Shown: one piece after another, positions 49,499 through 58,044 of the stretch | Position numbering within the stretch: the first letter of the stretch is position 1 | Layout: every line of letters begins with the position of its first letter | Source: Aldehydirespirator sp965205155 | Lineage (GTDB): Bacteria > Actinomycetota > Acidimicrobiia > Acidimicrobiales > Aldehydirespiratoraceae | Assembly (NCBI GenBank): GCA_965205155.1 | Contig: OZ242033.1 | Location: 1,860,001-1,924,000, forward strand | Direction: 5' to 3' | Length of the DNA stretch: 64,000 nt | The notes under the pieces: model-generated | Told to the model about the DNA's origin: nothing | Database searches by the model: none | The model's input: the letters and a program-made list of their open reading frames with translations, nothing else | Made by a program: the position numbers and the translations under genes

Positions 49499-50878
49499 GC
49501 CCGCCGCCAGCTCTACCGCGTCGTCGGCCATGTTGGCCACGGTCTCCGCCGGTGTCGCGTCGCCGGCCAGCATGTCGTTGACGCGCTCGCCCACCTTGAC
49601 CTGGAAGCCCTGATACCAGCTCAGCGCTCTTGCTGCGGGTGTCGCCGCCCGGTCGTACTCCGACGTGATCACGCCGAGGTCGTAGTAGTCGGGATACGCG
49701 GCCTGGATGGCGGGATCCTCGAAGAACGACGGGTACGGAACGGCCAGCGCGGCAGCCTCGACCCAGGTCAACGGAACGGTGAAGTTCCCGTCGTTGTCGG
49801 CCCCCGTGTAGAACTTCAGCAGGTCCCATGCGTCCTTCAGTGCCGTTCCTTCGAGGTCCGGGCCCATCTGGACGACTTCGCCGGCCAGGAGCGTCTGGCC
49901 CGCTCCGGGCATCGGCGCCATACGCAGGTCTGCGGCTGCCGGTCCGCCGACGTCGTTGAAGATCTTCAACCAGTAGTCGTGGCCCGCATAGAACGCGAAC
50001 GTTCCCTGCGTCATTCCGCCGATGAGTTCCGGATTGTCGTCGGTGAGAATCGTCGGCGACGTCAATCCATCCTGGTACATCGCCCGCCACCACTCCAGAA
50101 CGTCGACACTCCTCGGATCATCAGCGAATACCGGCTGGGCAGCATCATCGAACGCGGTGATTCCCTCTCCCAGGAGAGTGGCCATGAGGTATTCCTCGAT
50201 CCGCTCGTTGAGCCATGACGACTCGTACGGTGCGTCCGAGATCCCGTCAGCCTTGATCTTGGCGCACTGGTCATAGTATTCCTGCAGCGTTTGGGGCGGA
50301 CCGGAGAATCCTGCCTGCTCGACCATTGCGGCGTTGTAATGGTTCATGAAGACGGCCGAGAAGTAGGGCAAGCTGGTGATCTGTCCGCCGGGCGTGACAA
50401 ATCGTGATCTTGCGCCCGGGTAGAGCGCATCGATGCGCTCTTCCACGCCTGGCAAGTCGTTCAGTGTCCGATTCCAGCCGTTCTCAAGGAATTGGCCCAA
50501 CAGGTATGTGAAGTTGTAGAAGAGGTCGGGTCGGTCTCCACCCCGGAACCTCGTCTGGATCGCAGCCGGGTAACCGGTCACGGGAAGCACCTCGAGTTCA
50601 ACCGTGCCGCCTGACACGCTCATCCAGGTGTCCAGGTGCGCCTGGATCGTGTCCGGCAGGAAGTCCCAGCCGACAAACCTCAGCGTCCTCCGCGTCGCCT
50701 CGGGATCTTCTCCGCTGCAAGCGGCGAGCAATGCCGCTGCGGCTGGGAGAGAGAGCCCGAGACCCATCGCTCCCTGAAGAAAACCGCGTCGTCCGAAACG
50801 GCTGTCGGACATCGACGAGAGTTCCTCGTTTCTCGCGCCACTTCCCCCGGAATATTGGGACTTCAGTCTTTCGCGCAT
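49496..50878 (-). CDS. Extracellular solute-binding lipoprotein, CUT1 sugar type
   Basis: 460 residues from ATG 50878 (AGGGGG eight bases upstream); ATG 50812 is the alternative. Signal GRRGFLQGAMGLGLSLPAAA then ALLAAC combines a twin-arginine motif and a lipobox. The mature protein has the type-1 binding-protein pattern: PDLFYNFTYLLGQFLENGW, QGTFAFYAGHDYWLKIF, ALKDAWDLLKFYTG. It should capture a sugar or oligosaccharide for the permeases downstream. Ligand unknown. Confidence 0.9.
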   Translation of the reverse strand: MRERLKSQYSGGSGARNEELSSMSDSRFGRRGFLQGAMGLGLSLPAAAALLAACSGEDPEATRRTLRFVGWDFLPDTIQAHLDTWMSVSGGTVELEVLPVTGYPAAIQTRFRGGDRPDLFYNFTYLLGQFLENGWNRTLNDLPGVEERIDALYPGARSRFVTPGGQITSLPYFSAVFMNHYNAAMVEQAGFSGPPQTLQEYYDQCAKIKADGISDAPYESSWLNERIEEYLMATLLGEGITAFDDAAQPVFADDPRSVDVLEWWRAMYQDGLTSPTILTDDNPELIGGMTQGTFAFYAGHDYWLKIFNDVGGPAAADLRMAPMPGAGQTLLAGEVVQMGPDLEGTALKDAWDLLKFYTGADNDGNFTVPLTWVEAAALAVPYPSFFEDPAIQAAYPDYYDLGVITSEYDRAATPAARALSWYQGFQVKVGERVNDMLAGDATPAETVANMADDAVELAAG

Positions 50879-50917
50879 TTCATACCCCCTAACGCGAAAT
50901 AGAAACATCCAGTTTCA

Positions 50918-50947
50918 AGCATAGGCAAGCCGCAGTGAGCGCGCCAA
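50918..50947 (-). promoter_or_regulatory. Candidate promoter of the CUT1 operon
   Basis: Minus strand TTGGCG (50947-50942), 18 bases, TATGCT (50923-50918), 40 bases before the ATG at 50878. Confidence 0.45.
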
Positions 50948-51000
50948 GGTGAGGGACCCGGGAGGGACTTCCGCTTCCACGGCTGTGATCGGGCCGAGCC

Positions 51001-51006
51001 TAAGCT
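51001..51006 (+). promoter_or_regulatory. -10 box of the S15 hydrolase gene (leaderless)
   Basis: TAAGCT ends eight bases before the GTG at 51015. Confidence 0.5.
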
Positions 51007-51014
51007 CTCGGCCG

Positions 51015-52553
51015 GTGCACTCTTTGAGCGTCGATGCCGGCATCGGCGTCCCGATGAGCGACGGGACGAAACTCGCCACCGACGTGATCCGGCCGGCCGG
51101 CGGCGGTCCGGTTCCCGCCGTCGTTGTGCGAACTCCCTACAACCGTCGCAGTCCGGCGTCGCGCGGACTGCAGGTTGATGCGTTGGGTCTGGCCGAGGCG
51201 GGCTACGCGGTGGTGATCCAGGATGTGCGGGGCCGGTTCGGCTCCGGCGGCGACTTCGAGCCCTTCGTCGATGAGCAGGCCGATGGGATCGACACCATCG
51301 AGTGGGTGGCCGGGCAGCCCTGGTGCAATGGGCGGGTCGGCATGGCCGGCATCAGCTATCTCGGCTACTGCCAGCTGGCCGCGGCCGCGAGAGGTCCAGA
51401 GCCCCTGGAGGCGATCATTCCCGGGCTCACACCGTGCGATGTGCGCGACGGCTGGATCTGCGAGGGCGGGGAGCCGAACTACGGCTTCAACCTAGCGTGG
51501 ACGCTCGGAGCCCTGCTCCCGGCCGATCCTCGCATGGCCGACCCGACTGGGGCGCTCGATGCGTGGTCCCGGCCCGGCGCGACCGCGGCCGCCGGCTCGG
51601 CGGTCGGCCAGCTCATCGCCGGCAGCCCGCTGGCGGGAGCCTGGCTCGAGTGGAACCGGCCTGCCCCCTACTCCGGGGATCCGTCGATCCCGACCCGCGA
51701 CACCATCGCGGGCGTGCCGATCCCGGCCCTCGTGGTGGCCGGCTGGTTCGACGTGTTCCAGCCCTCGACATTCGAGCTCCACGACGCACTGATCGAGTCT
51801 GTGCTCGTCGCCGGGCCATGGGGCCACCGCGGGCTCCCCCTGGCCCGCGACGCGGGGGCACGCGATCACGGAGCGGCGGCCGCCTTCGACCTCGCAGGTG
51901 CCCAACGGACGTTCCTCGATCAGCACCTGCGCGACGCCGACACCGCCACAGCCGGGGCGCGTGTGTTCGTGACCGGCGCCAACCGCTGGGAGTGGCTCGC
52001 GACCTGGCCGCCCCCGACCAGCCGGCTTGCCCTGTACCCCGCCGCAGGCGGTCAACTCGGCGACACGGCTGAGGATGCCATGGTCGCCGTGGACCTCGAT
52101 GCTGAAGATCCGACGCCCTCCGTCGGGGGGCGGGTCTTTCCCTGGGCCCCCGACCTGGTGCCCGGCCCCTTCGACCAGGCGGCCCGAGACGCACGCCGCG
52201 ATGTGGTCACCTTCACGTCCGAGCCGCTGTCCAACGCCCTGACCGTTGCAGGAGGAGTGACCCTCACGGTGGTGACGGACGCCGATCAGCCCGAAGGCAT
52301 GGCGTTCGCGACACTCAGCGACATGGGGCCCGACACGTCGGTGTGGAATGTCGCCGACGGCGGCGCGGCCGTCACCGGGCCGAGCACGCGGGTCGAGCTC
52401 GGCCATGCGGCCCACCAGTTCGGGGCCGGCCACCGCGTGCGCCTGACGCTGTCGTTCGGGGCCTTCCCCCGGTACCGGTGGCGGCCGGGCCGCGGCCGCC
52501 GGGGGATCGCCCTCGGTTCCGGAACCCGACTTGAGATGGGGATCTTGTTATGA
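51015..52553 (+). CDS. CocE/NonD (peptidase S15) family alpha/beta hydrolase
   Basis: 512 residues from GTG 51015; an in-frame ATG at 50949 would lie upstream of the promoter. The N-terminus IGVPMSDGTKLATDVIRP, the oxyanion block VVRTPYNRR, DVRGRFGSGGDFEPF and the nucleophile elbow GMAGISYLGYCQLAAA (G-x-S-Y-x-G) are typical. A C-terminal jelly-roll domain follows (from about residue 360). Members hydrolyse acyl esters or X-Pro peptides. It overlaps the next gene by four bases, so both probably act on one substrate. Confidence 0.9.
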   Translation: MHSLSVDAGIGVPMSDGTKLATDVIRPAGGGPVPAVVVRTPYNRRSPASRGLQVDALGLAEAGYAVVIQDVRGRFGSGGDFEPFVDEQADGIDTIEWVAGQPWCNGRVGMAGISYLGYCQLAAAARGPEPLEAIIPGLTPCDVRDGWICEGGEPNYGFNLAWTLGALLPADPRMADPTGALDAWSRPGATAAAGSAVGQLIAGSPLAGAWLEWNRPAPYSGDPSIPTRDTIAGVPIPALVVAGWFDVFQPSTFELHDALIESVLVAGPWGHRGLPLARDAGARDHGAAAAFDLAGAQRTFLDQHLRDADTATAGARVFVTGANRWEWLATWPPPTSRLALYPAAGGQLGDTAEDAMVAVDLDAEDPTPSVGGRVFPWAPDLVPGPFDQAARDARRDVVTFTSEPLSNALTVAGGVTLTVVTDADQPEGMAFATLSDMGPDTSVWNVADGGAAVTGPSTRVELGHAAHQFGAGHRVRLTLSFGAFPRYRWRPGRGRRGIALGSGTRLEMGILL

Positions 52554-53671
52554 AGATCGACCGCGTCGAGGTCTCGCACGTCACCATGCCGCTGCTGTAT
52601 CCGTGGAGAACAGCGTCACACGAGATACCAGCCATCGACAGCCTGCTGGTGAGGATCACCAGCGGGGAACTCGACGCGTGGGCCGAGTCCTGTCCTTTCG
52701 GGTCGCCCGGCTACAGCCCCGAGTACGCCCGGGGCGCCTTCGCAGTGCTCCGGGACTGGCTCGCACCCGCGGTTGTCGGCGCCGAGATCGACTCCGGCGA
52801 GTTGCTCCAGGAGAGGCTCTCCCACTTCAAGGGCAACTACTTCGCCAAGGCGGCGCTCGATGTGGCCTGGTGGGTCCTCGAAGCACGTCGGGCAGGAAGG
52901 CCGCTGCATGCACTGCTCGGCGGCCGGCGCGATCGGGTGGAGGTCGGAGCCGACTTCGGTGTCATGGACTCGCTCGACGATCTCGTTGCCGCGGTGGACG
53001 GTGCCGTCGGGGCTGGCTACCGGCGCGTGAAGCTCAAGTTCCGGCCGGGCTGGGACATAGACATGTTGAAGGCGGTCCGCTCGACCTTTCCCGACCTCAC
53101 CGCCCACATCGACTGCAACGCGGCCTTCCAGCTGTCCGACCTTGATCTCTTCCGTGCGGTCGACCGGTTCGAACTCGCCATGATCGAGCAGCCGCTGCAG
53201 CACGACGACCTCCTCGATCATGCGAAGCTCCAGGCGCAGATCGACACGCCCGTGTGTCTCGACGAGAGCATCGTCTCCGTCAAGGGCGCCGAACACGCCG
53301 TCGAACTGGGCAGTTGCCGCTATATCAACGTGAAGCCGGGCCGGGTCGGCGGGCTGACGGTTGCGAAGTCGATCCACGATCTCTGCCGGAAGGCCGGCAT
53401 CGGATGCTGGGTGGGCGGCATGCTGGAGAGCGGGGTGGGCGCGGCGGTTTGCGTCGCGCTCGCCACGCTGGAGAACTTCACCTACCCGTCGGACATCTTC
53501 CCCTCCCCGCGCTTCTACGCCGAGGACCTCGCCGAGCCGGCCGTGTGCTTCGAGACAGCGAGCGACGGCGGGTGTTACGCGGTGGCCGGCGAGGAGGCCG
53601 GCATCGCGCCGGTGCCCAGACCCGACCTTCTGGAGCGCCTGACGGCAGACCGGTTCGTGATCGAGGCGTGA
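52550..53671 (+). CDS. Enolase-superfamily enzyme, o-succinylbenzoate synthase / N-acylamino acid racemase-like
   Basis: 373 residues. Catalytic K-x-K in RRVKLKFRPGWD, metal ligands in AHIDCNAAFQL, MIEQPLQHDD and VCLDESIVS, and the second lysine in YINVKPGRVGGLT, as in the MenC/NSAR branch. No other menaquinone genes are near, so racemisation of an N-acyl amino acid or a related reaction is more likely than menaquinone synthesis. Coupled (ATGA) to the S15 hydrolase. Copy 3 of the dispersed repeat begins 18 bases after its stop. Confidence 0.88.
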   Translation: MKIDRVEVSHVTMPLLYPWRTASHEIPAIDSLLVRITSGELDAWAESCPFGSPGYSPEYARGAFAVLRDWLAPAVVGAEIDSGELLQERLSHFKGNYFAKAALDVAWWVLEARRAGRPLHALLGGRRDRVEVGADFGVMDSLDDLVAAVDGAVGAGYRRVKLKFRPGWDIDMLKAVRSTFPDLTAHIDCNAAFQLSDLDLFRAVDRFELAMIEQPLQHDDLLDHAKLQAQIDTPVCLDESIVSVKGAEHAVELGSCRYINVKPGRVGGLTVAKSIHDLCRKAGIGCWVGGMLESGVGAAVCVALATLENFTYPSDIFPSPRFYAEDLAEPAVCFETASDGGCYAVAGEEAGIAPVPRPDLLERLTADRFVIEA

Positions 53672-53689
53672 TGCCGCGGGTGTCCGGCC

Positions 53690-53791
53690 AGAGGCCGAGC
53701 GGATAGGTGCGCGAGTCCGGCTCATACGGGCGAGGCCGTGGCCCGAGCGGCCCGTGAGCGCAGCGAACAAGAGCGGGAAACACCCCGCCCC
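53690..53791 (-). repeat. Dispersed repeat, copy 3 (inverted)
   Basis: AGAGGCCGAGCGGATAGG to GGGAAACACCCCGCCCCGA. Opposite orientation to copies 1, 2 and 4, and again with its AGAGGCCGAGCGG end next to a stop codon. With copy 4 it flanks the MBL gene as an inverted pair. Confidence 0.85.
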
Positions 53792-53833
53792 GACCCGAGA
53801 CGCCTTCGCCTATCCGGGTGGCCTCCAAGCCTG

Positions 53834-54583
53834 TCAGACCAGCCTGGGTGGGACGGCGAGACTCTCGATCGCGTCCTTGGCCATGCCGATATGGGCCTGG
53901 CCGTCATGGAGGGCGATGGCTCCGTGACCCGGGAGGAGTGAATCGAACTCCAGCTCGGCCAGCGCCAGGACGGTTGCCAGCGAGGCCTGGAGATCACAGT
54001 CCGGAATGGCCTGCAAGTGCAGCTTGCCCCACGCGAAGATGGCGTCGCCGGCGAAGAGGTACGTCTGCTCGCCCCCCTCGACGAGGAACGACCCGTGGCC
54101 GCCGCAGTGGCCCGGTGTGTCGAGGTAGGTGAGCGTGAGCCGACCCACCGACCGCTGGTCGCCATCGGTGAGCAGATCATCGACGGGGCAGGGTTCGTAG
54201 GAATAGCCCTCGGGGAAGATCCCGGCGGCCTGAGCCCGGCAGAAGGACGTGGCCTCGTGGTCGCCCGCCTCGAGGGCCCGCCCGGTGGCCGCGCCGGTCG
54301 CCACAGAGAGTCCGACGTGCTCGCGGTAGACCGACGCGCCTCCGGCGTGATCAGTGTGGTAGTGGGTCAGGAACAGCCTGGTGAGGGCGGTCGGGTCGTA
54401 GCCGGCGCGCCGGATGTTGCCGGTTACTCGCCGGAACCCGGTCTCGGTGCCCATGCCGCACTCGACGAGGACCTGCTCGTCGCCGCCGTCGAGGAGATAG
54501 CAGTGGGCGTCGAAGTCCGACGAGACGCCGAAGCCGCTGAGCGTGCCACCGCCTACCAGGTGAACGTCGGATGTCAGTCTCAC
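53834..54583 (-). CDS. MBL-fold metallo-hydrolase
   Basis: 249 residues. Zinc motifs in order: LTHYHTDHAGG (H-x-H-x-D-H), TPGHCGGHGSF, FAGDAIF and SLLPGHGAIAL. Domains of this type hydrolyse thioesters, lactones or phosphodiesters; substrate unknown. No signal peptide. It stands alone between two inverted copies of the dispersed repeat. Confidence 0.9.
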   Translation of the reverse strand: MRLTSDVHLVGGGTLSGFGVSSDFDAHCYLLDGGDEQVLVECGMGTETGFRRVTGNIRRAGYDPTALTRLFLTHYHTDHAGGASVYREHVGLSVATGAATGRALEAGDHEATSFCRAQAAGIFPEGYSYEPCPVDDLLTDGDQRSVGRLTLTYLDTPGHCGGHGSFLVEGGEQTYLFAGDAIFAWGKLHLQAIPDCDLQASLATVLALAELEFDSLLPGHGAIALHDGQAHIGMAKDAIESLAVPPRLV

Positions 54584-54628
54584 GATCCGCTCCTTTCGCT
54601 TAGAACGTTCGCGGGCGGGTGCAGGCCA

Positions 54629-54738
54629 GTCGCGCTGCGAGGGGGTGTCTCCCGCTCTTGTTCGCTGCGCTCACGGGCCGCTCGGGCCACGGCCTCGCCC
54701 GTATGAACCGCACTCGCTCACCTACCCGCTCGGCCTCT
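54629..54738 (+). repeat. Dispersed repeat, copy 4
   Basis: GTCGCGCTGCGAGGGGGTGT to CTACCCGCTCGGCCTCT, nearly identical to copy 1 over its length except for a few bases. Its right end touches the stop codon of the minus-strand SDR gene. Confidence 0.88.
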
Positions 54739-55526
54739 CAGCTCTCGGGCACGTCGTAGGTCTGGGCGCTCAGGGCGCCGTCCACGACGAGGTTGATGCC
54801 GGACACGTACCTGGCTTCGTCCGAGGCGAGGTACAGGAAGGCGTTGGCGATGTCGTCGACCGACGTCAGCCGGTTGGCGGGCACCGCCGGGAAGCCCTCG
54901 GAGCGCCACTTGTCCATCAACTCCTCGCCCACGATGTCGACTGACTGCTGGGTGTCTCCGGGGCCCGGAGCGACGCAGTTGCACCGGATGTTGTAGGGCG
55001 CGCACTCGACCGCGATCGCCTTCGCCAGGGCCACCACGCCTGTCTTGGCCACGCAGTAGGGCGTGCACCCTCGACCGTGCCCGAGAGCGGCGATCGATGA
55101 CGTGAACAGGATGACGCCACCGCCGGTCTCCTTCATGGCTCGGGCCGCCCGGTTGCCCAGCACGAAATAGGCGTCGAGGTTGACCGACAGGATCCGACGC
55201 CAGGTCGCGTCGCTCACGTCAACGAACTCGGACAGGTCCCAAGCGGCCGCATTGGACACCATGACGTCGAGCTTGGGGTCGATGGCCAGAGCCTGGGCCA
55301 CCGCTTCGGCACAGTTCTCCATGATGCTGAGATCGCAGTTGAGCAGGTGCGGCGTGGCCCCTGATTCCTCGATCACGGGCGCGACCGCGTCCAGACGCTC
55401 CTGGTTGTAGTCGACGAGGTAGAGGTTGTTGGCACCCTCGGTCGCGAACAGTTCGGCGGTGCGGCGCCCGAAGCCGCTGCCGGCTCCCGTCACGAAGATG
55501 TTGCGTCCTTCGAACCGTTGCCTCAT
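54738..55526 (-). CDS. Short-chain dehydrogenase/reductase, paralogue 2
   Basis: 262 residues, 220 of 262 identical by eye count to the SDR at 37649-38437. Cofactor loop VFVTGAGSGFGRR-like (here IFVTGAGSGFGRR), catalytic Ser in ILFTSSIAALG, Tyr/Lys in PYCVAKTGV. Follows another SDR and a PPOX protein on the same strand, so the PPOX-SDR association is repeated here with an additional SDR. Confidence 0.92.
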   Translation of the reverse strand: MRQRFEGRNIFVTGAGSGFGRRTAELFATEGANNLYLVDYNQERLDAVAPVIEESGATPHLLNCDLSIMENCAEAVAQALAIDPKLDVMVSNAAAWDLSEFVDVSDATWRRILSVNLDAYFVLGNRAARAMKETGGGVILFTSSIAALGHGRGCTPYCVAKTGVVALAKAIAVECAPYNIRCNCVAPGPGDTQQSVDIVGEELMDKWRSEGFPAVPANRLTSVDDIANAFLYLASDEARYVSGINLVVDGALSAQTYDVPES

Positions 55527-55542
55527 CGTCGGTACCCCGTTC

Positions 55543-56268
55543 CTAGTGGGCCGTCCAGCCCCCGTCCACCGTCAGGACCGAGCCGGTCACGTACGACGAC
55601 GCGTCGGAGGCCAGGTAGATGGTCGCCCCGGCGATCTCGTGCAGCTCGCCCCAGCGGCGCAGGGCAACCTCCTGGCCGATCACCCGCACGCTGTGCTCGC
55701 TGTGCTGGTGGGCCTGGTTCATCTCGGTGAGGAACGGGCCGGGGGCGATGGCGTTGACGTTCACGCCGTTCGGAGCCCATTCCATGGCCAGCGCCCGGGT
55801 CAACTGAACTATGGCGCCCTTCGAGGAGGTGTAGGCGGTGCGGTCGGGCGCGGCCACCAGGCCGAACGTCGACGCCACGTTGATCACCCGGCCGTGACCC
55901 GAGTCCCGGAGCGGCTGAGCCGCGGCCCGGCAGGCCAGCCACGGCCCGGTGACGTTCACGGCCAGCGACTCCTCGAATGCGTCCCGCTCCAGATCGCCTA
56001 TGGCGCCGCGCACGAGGATGCCGGCGTTGTTGACCAGGATGTCGAGCCCGCCGAAGCGCTCCACGACGCCGGCCACGGCCGCCTCGACTGAGTCCGTGTT
56101 GGTGTACTCCATCTCCACCGCCAGCGTGGCGCCCCCGGTGGCCGCGGCGACCTCGTCCGCTTTGGTCTGCGCGTCGCCGAGCGAGCGGCTGGTCACGGCC
56201 ACACTCGCGCCCGCGTAGCTCAACGCCTCGGCCATCACCGCGCCGAGGCCCCTGGAGCCGCCCGTCAC
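55543..56268 (-). CDS. Short-chain dehydrogenase/reductase lacking a standard start codon
   Basis: 241 residues if GTG 56268 is used. But that GTG is inside the cofactor loop LVTGGSRGLGAV, and conserved upstream residues NPLDLFRLDGRAA are in frame. AGGAGG lies at 56328-56323, yet no ATG, GTG or TTG follows it at a proper distance; the frame runs back to the TAG of the PPOX gene. So translation starts at an unusual codon, or the start was lost. Other motifs are intact: NNAGIL, NVASTFGLVA and YTSSKGAIVQL (Tyr/Lys). It resembles 3-oxoacyl-ACP-reductase-like SDRs. Confidence 0.8.
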   Translation of the reverse strand: MTGGSRGLGAVMAEALSYAGASVAVTSRSLGDAQTKADEVAAATGGATLAVEMEYTNTDSVEAAVAGVVERFGGLDILVNNAGILVRGAIGDLERDAFEESLAVNVTGPWLACRAAAQPLRDSGHGRVINVASTFGLVAAPDRTAYTSSKGAIVQLTRALAMEWAPNGVNVNAIAPGPFLTEMNQAHQHSEHSVRVIGQEVALRRWGELHEIAGATIYLASDASSYVTGSVLTVDGGWTAH

Positions 56269-56373
56269 CAGAGCGGCGCGTCCGTCCAGGCGGAACAGGT
56301 CGAGCGGGTTGGGCGCTTTGGGCCTCCTGACGGCAGCCGGCGGGGATCGGCTCCGGCTGCGAAGCGAGATGGT

Positions 56374-56910
56374 CTAGGTGCTGTGGGCCTCCTCGTAGCT
56401 GGGTCCCCCCGATTCCTCCACCCAGTAGCGACGGGCCCAGCCGACGCCTTTCCAGGTCTTGATCTTGTCGGGCACCAGCTTGATGAGCCAGCGGGGCTGC
56501 TGGAGGGTGGACACCAGGTAGGTCGGGCCGTTGGGGCCGAGGTACCGGTACGACATCTGCTCCGCGACCTGCACCCAGCGGCCGCCGACGTTGGGCTCCT
56601 CCTCCACGGTGGCTGTGCCCTCCATGTACACCTTGGGGATCTCCACCGACTGGCCCGACTCGTCGGGGTCGCTGTGGGGGGCGTCGATGACCACGCTGAC
56701 CCGCCCGTCGGCCTGGATGTTCTGGCACCACAGGGCCCGCTGGCGGCCGACGAAGTACAGCGCCTCGCCGTCCCACTGGTACCACACGGGCATCACGTAG
56801 GGCGACCCGTCGGGCTTGATAGTGGCCAGGCGGGCGATGGGGTTGCCCGCCAGGAACTGCTCCGTCTCCTCAGCCGTGAGGCCGCCCAGGTCGCCGCGGA
56901 AACTGCTCAT
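56374..56910 (-). CDS. PPOX-class flavin-binding protein, paralogue 2
   Basis: 178 residues, ATG eight bases after AAGGAG. IARLATIKPDGSPYVMPVWY, LYFVGRQRALWCQNI and AEQMSYRYLGPNGPTYLV match the paralogue at 37096-37632 (roughly two-thirds identical). First gene of a minus-strand unit with two SDRs. Substrate unknown. Confidence 0.83.
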   Translation of the reverse strand: MSSFRGDLGGLTAEETEQFLAGNPIARLATIKPDGSPYVMPVWYQWDGEALYFVGRQRALWCQNIQADGRVSVVIDAPHSDPDESGQSVEIPKVYMEGTATVEEEPNVGGRWVQVAEQMSYRYLGPNGPTYLVSTLQQPRWLIKLVPDKIKTWKGVGWARRYWVEESGGPSYEEAHST

Positions 56911-56948
56911 ACAGATCGCTCCTTTTCTCACTGATGGCGGGCAGACAG

Positions 56949-56954
56949 TACCAT
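56949..56954 (+). promoter_or_regulatory. -10 box of the OppF-type gene (leaderless)
   Basis: TACCAT ends seven bases before the ATG at 56962. Confidence 0.5.
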
Positions 56955-56961
56955 CGCCCCG

Positions 56962-58041
56962 ATGGGACCCACCAAGCCGGTCGACGACGTCGCGCAGGCG
57001 AACGGGGCCAACGGCGCCGGCGGTGATGCGGCCCTCTCGGTACGCGATCTGGTCAAGACCTTCGAGGTGGGCGGGGGCTGGCTGGGGGGCGAGAAGGGCG
57101 AGGTGTCGGCGGTGGCCGGGGTGTCCTTCGACATCGGTTTCGGGCGCACGCTGGGGCTGGTGGGGGAGTCGGGCTGCGGCAAGTCCACCACGGCGCGCTG
57201 CATCCTGCGGCTGATCGAACCTACTTCCGGCGACGTGGTCCTGCAGCGCCCGATCGACGACGGCACGACCGAGAGGATCGACATCATCGCCAGCGGCCGG
57301 GCCGACCTGCGCCGGCTGCGCCGCGACATGCAGATCGTCTTCCAGGATCCCTTCGCCTCGCTCAACCCCCGCATGACGGTGGGGCAGGCGCTGCGGGAGC
57401 CGCTGAAGGTGCACACCTCGATGCCCCGGTCCGAGCAGGACACCAGGGTGGGCGAGCTGCTGCGGCTCGTCGGCCTCAATCCCCGCATCGTCGACCGCTA
57501 CCCCCACGAGTTCTCCGGCGGGCAGCGACAGCGCATCGGCGTGGCCCGGGCGCTGGCCTTCGACCCGAACTTCCTCGTGCTGGACGAGCCGGTGTCGGCA
57601 TTGGACGTCTCGATCCAGGCCCAGGTCCTGAACCTCCTCGACGACCTCCAGCAGGAGTTGGGCCTCACCTACCTGTTCATCGCCCACGACCTGGCGGTGG
57701 TGCGCCACGTGTGCGACGACATCGCGGTGATGTACCTGGGCAAGATCGTGGAGAGAACCTCCGCGGAGCGGCTCTTCGCGGAGTCGATGCACCCCTACAC
57801 CCACGCCCTGCTGTCGGCCGTTCCGGTGCCCGACCCGGACCTGGAGCGGGGAAGGCTGCGCATCCTGCTCGAGGGGGACGTTCCCAGCCCGCTGAACCCC
57901 CCAACGGGATGCCGCTTCCACACCCGTTGCCATGTGGGGCGCGACCAGGAGGTGTGCCGGGTCCAGGAGCCTCCTCTCGATGAGGTGAGCGAGGGCCACT
58001 GGGTGGCCTGCCACTTCCCCGAGGCCCGCCAGGTCGTCTGA
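56962..58041 (+). CDS. Oligopeptide-type ABC transporter ATP-binding protein (OppF/DppF-like)
   Basis: 359 residues. Walker A GLVGESGCGKSTTARCI, Q-loop IVFQDPFASLNPRMTVGQAL, signature EFSGGQRQRIGVARAL, Walker B FLVLDEPVSALD, and the C-terminal Cys-containing oligo_HPY segment (MHPYTHALLSAVP, CRFHTRCHVG). It powers uptake of peptides or similar compounds. No permease or binding protein is next to it, so it is an orphan within this window. It ends three bases before the aminotransferase. Confidence 0.92.
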   Translation: MGPTKPVDDVAQANGANGAGGDAALSVRDLVKTFEVGGGWLGGEKGEVSAVAGVSFDIGFGRTLGLVGESGCGKSTTARCILRLIEPTSGDVVLQRPIDDGTTERIDIIASGRADLRRLRRDMQIVFQDPFASLNPRMTVGQALREPLKVHTSMPRSEQDTRVGELLRLVGLNPRIVDRYPHEFSGGQRQRIGVARALAFDPNFLVLDEPVSALDVSIQAQVLNLLDDLQQELGLTYLFIAHDLAVVRHVCDDIAVMYLGKIVERTSAERLFAESMHPYTHALLSAVPVPDPDLERGRLRILLEGDVPSPLNPPTGCRFHTRCHVGRDQEVCRVQEPPLDEVSEGHWVACHFPEARQVV

Positions 58042-58044
58042 GCA

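Noticed and set aside
49349..50218. 289-codon plus-strand frame starting in repeat copy 2
   Set aside because: Antisense of the sugar-binding lipoprotein; its start is repeat sequence.
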